From positions 1 through 53,678 of the forward strand of contig JAHCSU010000465.1 of NCBI GenBank assembly GCA_023522315.1: DNA of 53,678 bases. Direction: 5' to 3'. The position numbers and the translations under genes are program-made. The notes beneath the pieces were generated by a model that was not told the origin of the DNA, searched no databases, and saw nothing but the letters and a program-made list of their open reading frames with translations. Below, in pieces: positions 53,336-53,678 of this stretch. Source of the stretch: Nostoc sp. CCCryo 231-06. Its GTDB lineage: Bacteria > Cyanobacteriota > Cyanobacteriia > Cyanobacteriales > Nostocaceae. How positions within the stretch are numbered: the stretch's first letter is position 1; each line of letters opens with the position of its first letter.

Positions 53336-53678
53336 AGTTATATGCTATATGAGTAATACCCAGGTGATATGTCAATTAAGACACAATATACTACTTGAAG
53401 GCTGAAATTTCTTTCATAAGTGCATGAAAATTTTGATTTACCAATTAGGAGAAGCAAGCTACAACCCAACCTACAATATCAGGCGATCGCGTAGCCCAGA
53501 GCAGGCATCACACTTTTGATCTCAATGTCTGAGCCGTCCTCCCTTACCAAGGCTACCGTGTATACACAAGTCCTATTACCCCCCTTAATCCCCCCTTATA
53601 AAGGGGGGAAATAAATAAATCTAGTTCCCTCCCCTTTATAAGGGGAGGGTTAGGGTGGGGTAAAACCAAGATTTATCA
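53336..53678. repeat. Upstream region and CCCCCTTATAAAGGGGG palindromes at window end
   Basis: From 53336 to about 53570 AT-rich spacer with HIP1 cores near 53482-53491. From about 53577 tandem palindromes CCCCCCTTATAAAGGGGGG and CCCTCCCCTTTATAAGGGGA, the same family as the interiors of the RAYT MITEs, continue toward the edge. The promoter of the GUN4-domain gene should lie in the first part. No gene recognised. Confidence 0.6.

Noticed and set aside
1..53678. CRISPR arrays, tRNA or rRNA genes
   Set aside because: No regularly spaced direct repeats of 25-40 bases with unique spacers, and no cloverleaf or rRNA-like stretches were recognised. The Cas4-like gene at 20303 stands alone.

Overview
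The window comes from a filamentous, probably heterocyst-forming cyanobacterium of the Nostoc/Anabaena type. Evidence: the HIP1 octamer GCGATCGC and its shorter forms occur throughout; there is NDH-1 chemistry (NdhF1, NdhD1), a RbcR/PacR-type LysR regulator, a zeta-carotene isomerase homologue, flavodoxin and a GUN4 domain; and intergenic spacers carry heptamer tandem repeats (STRR) and small palindromic elements typical of Nostocales. The order LysR regulator - Z-ISO - thioredoxin - ndhF1 - ndhD1 matches, as far as I recall, the Nostoc sp. PCC 7120 locus around all3953-alr3957. No rRNA, tRNA or CRISPR array was seen.

Layout. 0.1-2.6 kb: a two-gene minus-strand unit of a Ser/Thr kinase and a membrane-anchored PstS-like binding protein. 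2.9-10.6 kb: the photosynthetic/respiratory block (rbcR/pacR, Z-ISO, thioredoxin-like, ndhF1, ndhD1), with a DUF4258/MqsA toxin-antitoxin remnant and a small inverted-repeat element lying between ndhF1 and ndhD1. 10.8-18.3 kb: an accessory zone of toxin-antitoxin and nuclease genes, many broken: a frameshifted Rpn nuclease, a Uma2 nuclease, an intact MazF pair, an orphan HicB, a decayed ribbon-helix-helix antitoxin, a CopG antitoxin split by a TA-target MITE, and a frameshifted DUF5615 toxin beside an intact DUF433 antitoxin. In the middle sits an intact two-gene cassette of unknown function (15003-16468). 18.3-29.4 kb: LapA-domain protein, phosphohexomutase, Cas4-like nuclease, PAS histidine kinase, beta-propeller/transglutaminase protein, a PacL-type Ca2+-ATPase, recF and an MgtC-type protein. 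30-35 kb: a PEP-synthase-like dikinase, a chimeric scar where a sugar epimerase and a baeRF gene have both lost their 3' ends, a DUF1361 membrane protein and a lipoprotein. 35.4-37.8 kb: an ECF cobalt/nickel importer (cbiM-cbiQ-cbiO). 38.7-44.7 kb: cell-surface glycan genes (polyprenol-P-mannose-synthase-like GT2-GtrA fusion, GT39, and a GDP-mannose-pyrophosphorylase-like protein with a degenerate mutase domain). 45.4-46.8 kb: flavodoxin behind a possible Fur box, and an alpha/beta-hydrolase without its nucleophile. 47.1-53.3 kb: two large AAA_35 (STAND-like) ATPases, one with an N-terminal lipase-like domain and one with a transmembrane segment, a long coiled coil and a C-terminal GUN4 domain. 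They flank a RAYT transposase gene interrupted by two different MITEs.

How the genes fit together. The core blocks serve photosynthetic electron transport, carbon control, carotenoids, metal uptake and surface glycans. The 8-18 kb and 47-53 kb zones look like turnover zones where toxin-antitoxin, nuclease and STAND-type genes arrive and decay. The best candidates for undescribed biology are the two-gene cassette at 15.0-16.5 kb and the AAA_35-TM-coiled-coil-GUN4 protein with its lipase-AAA_35 neighbour. Several breaks are exact enough (one extra base, or MITE insertion with target duplication) for the ancestral gene to be read by eye.
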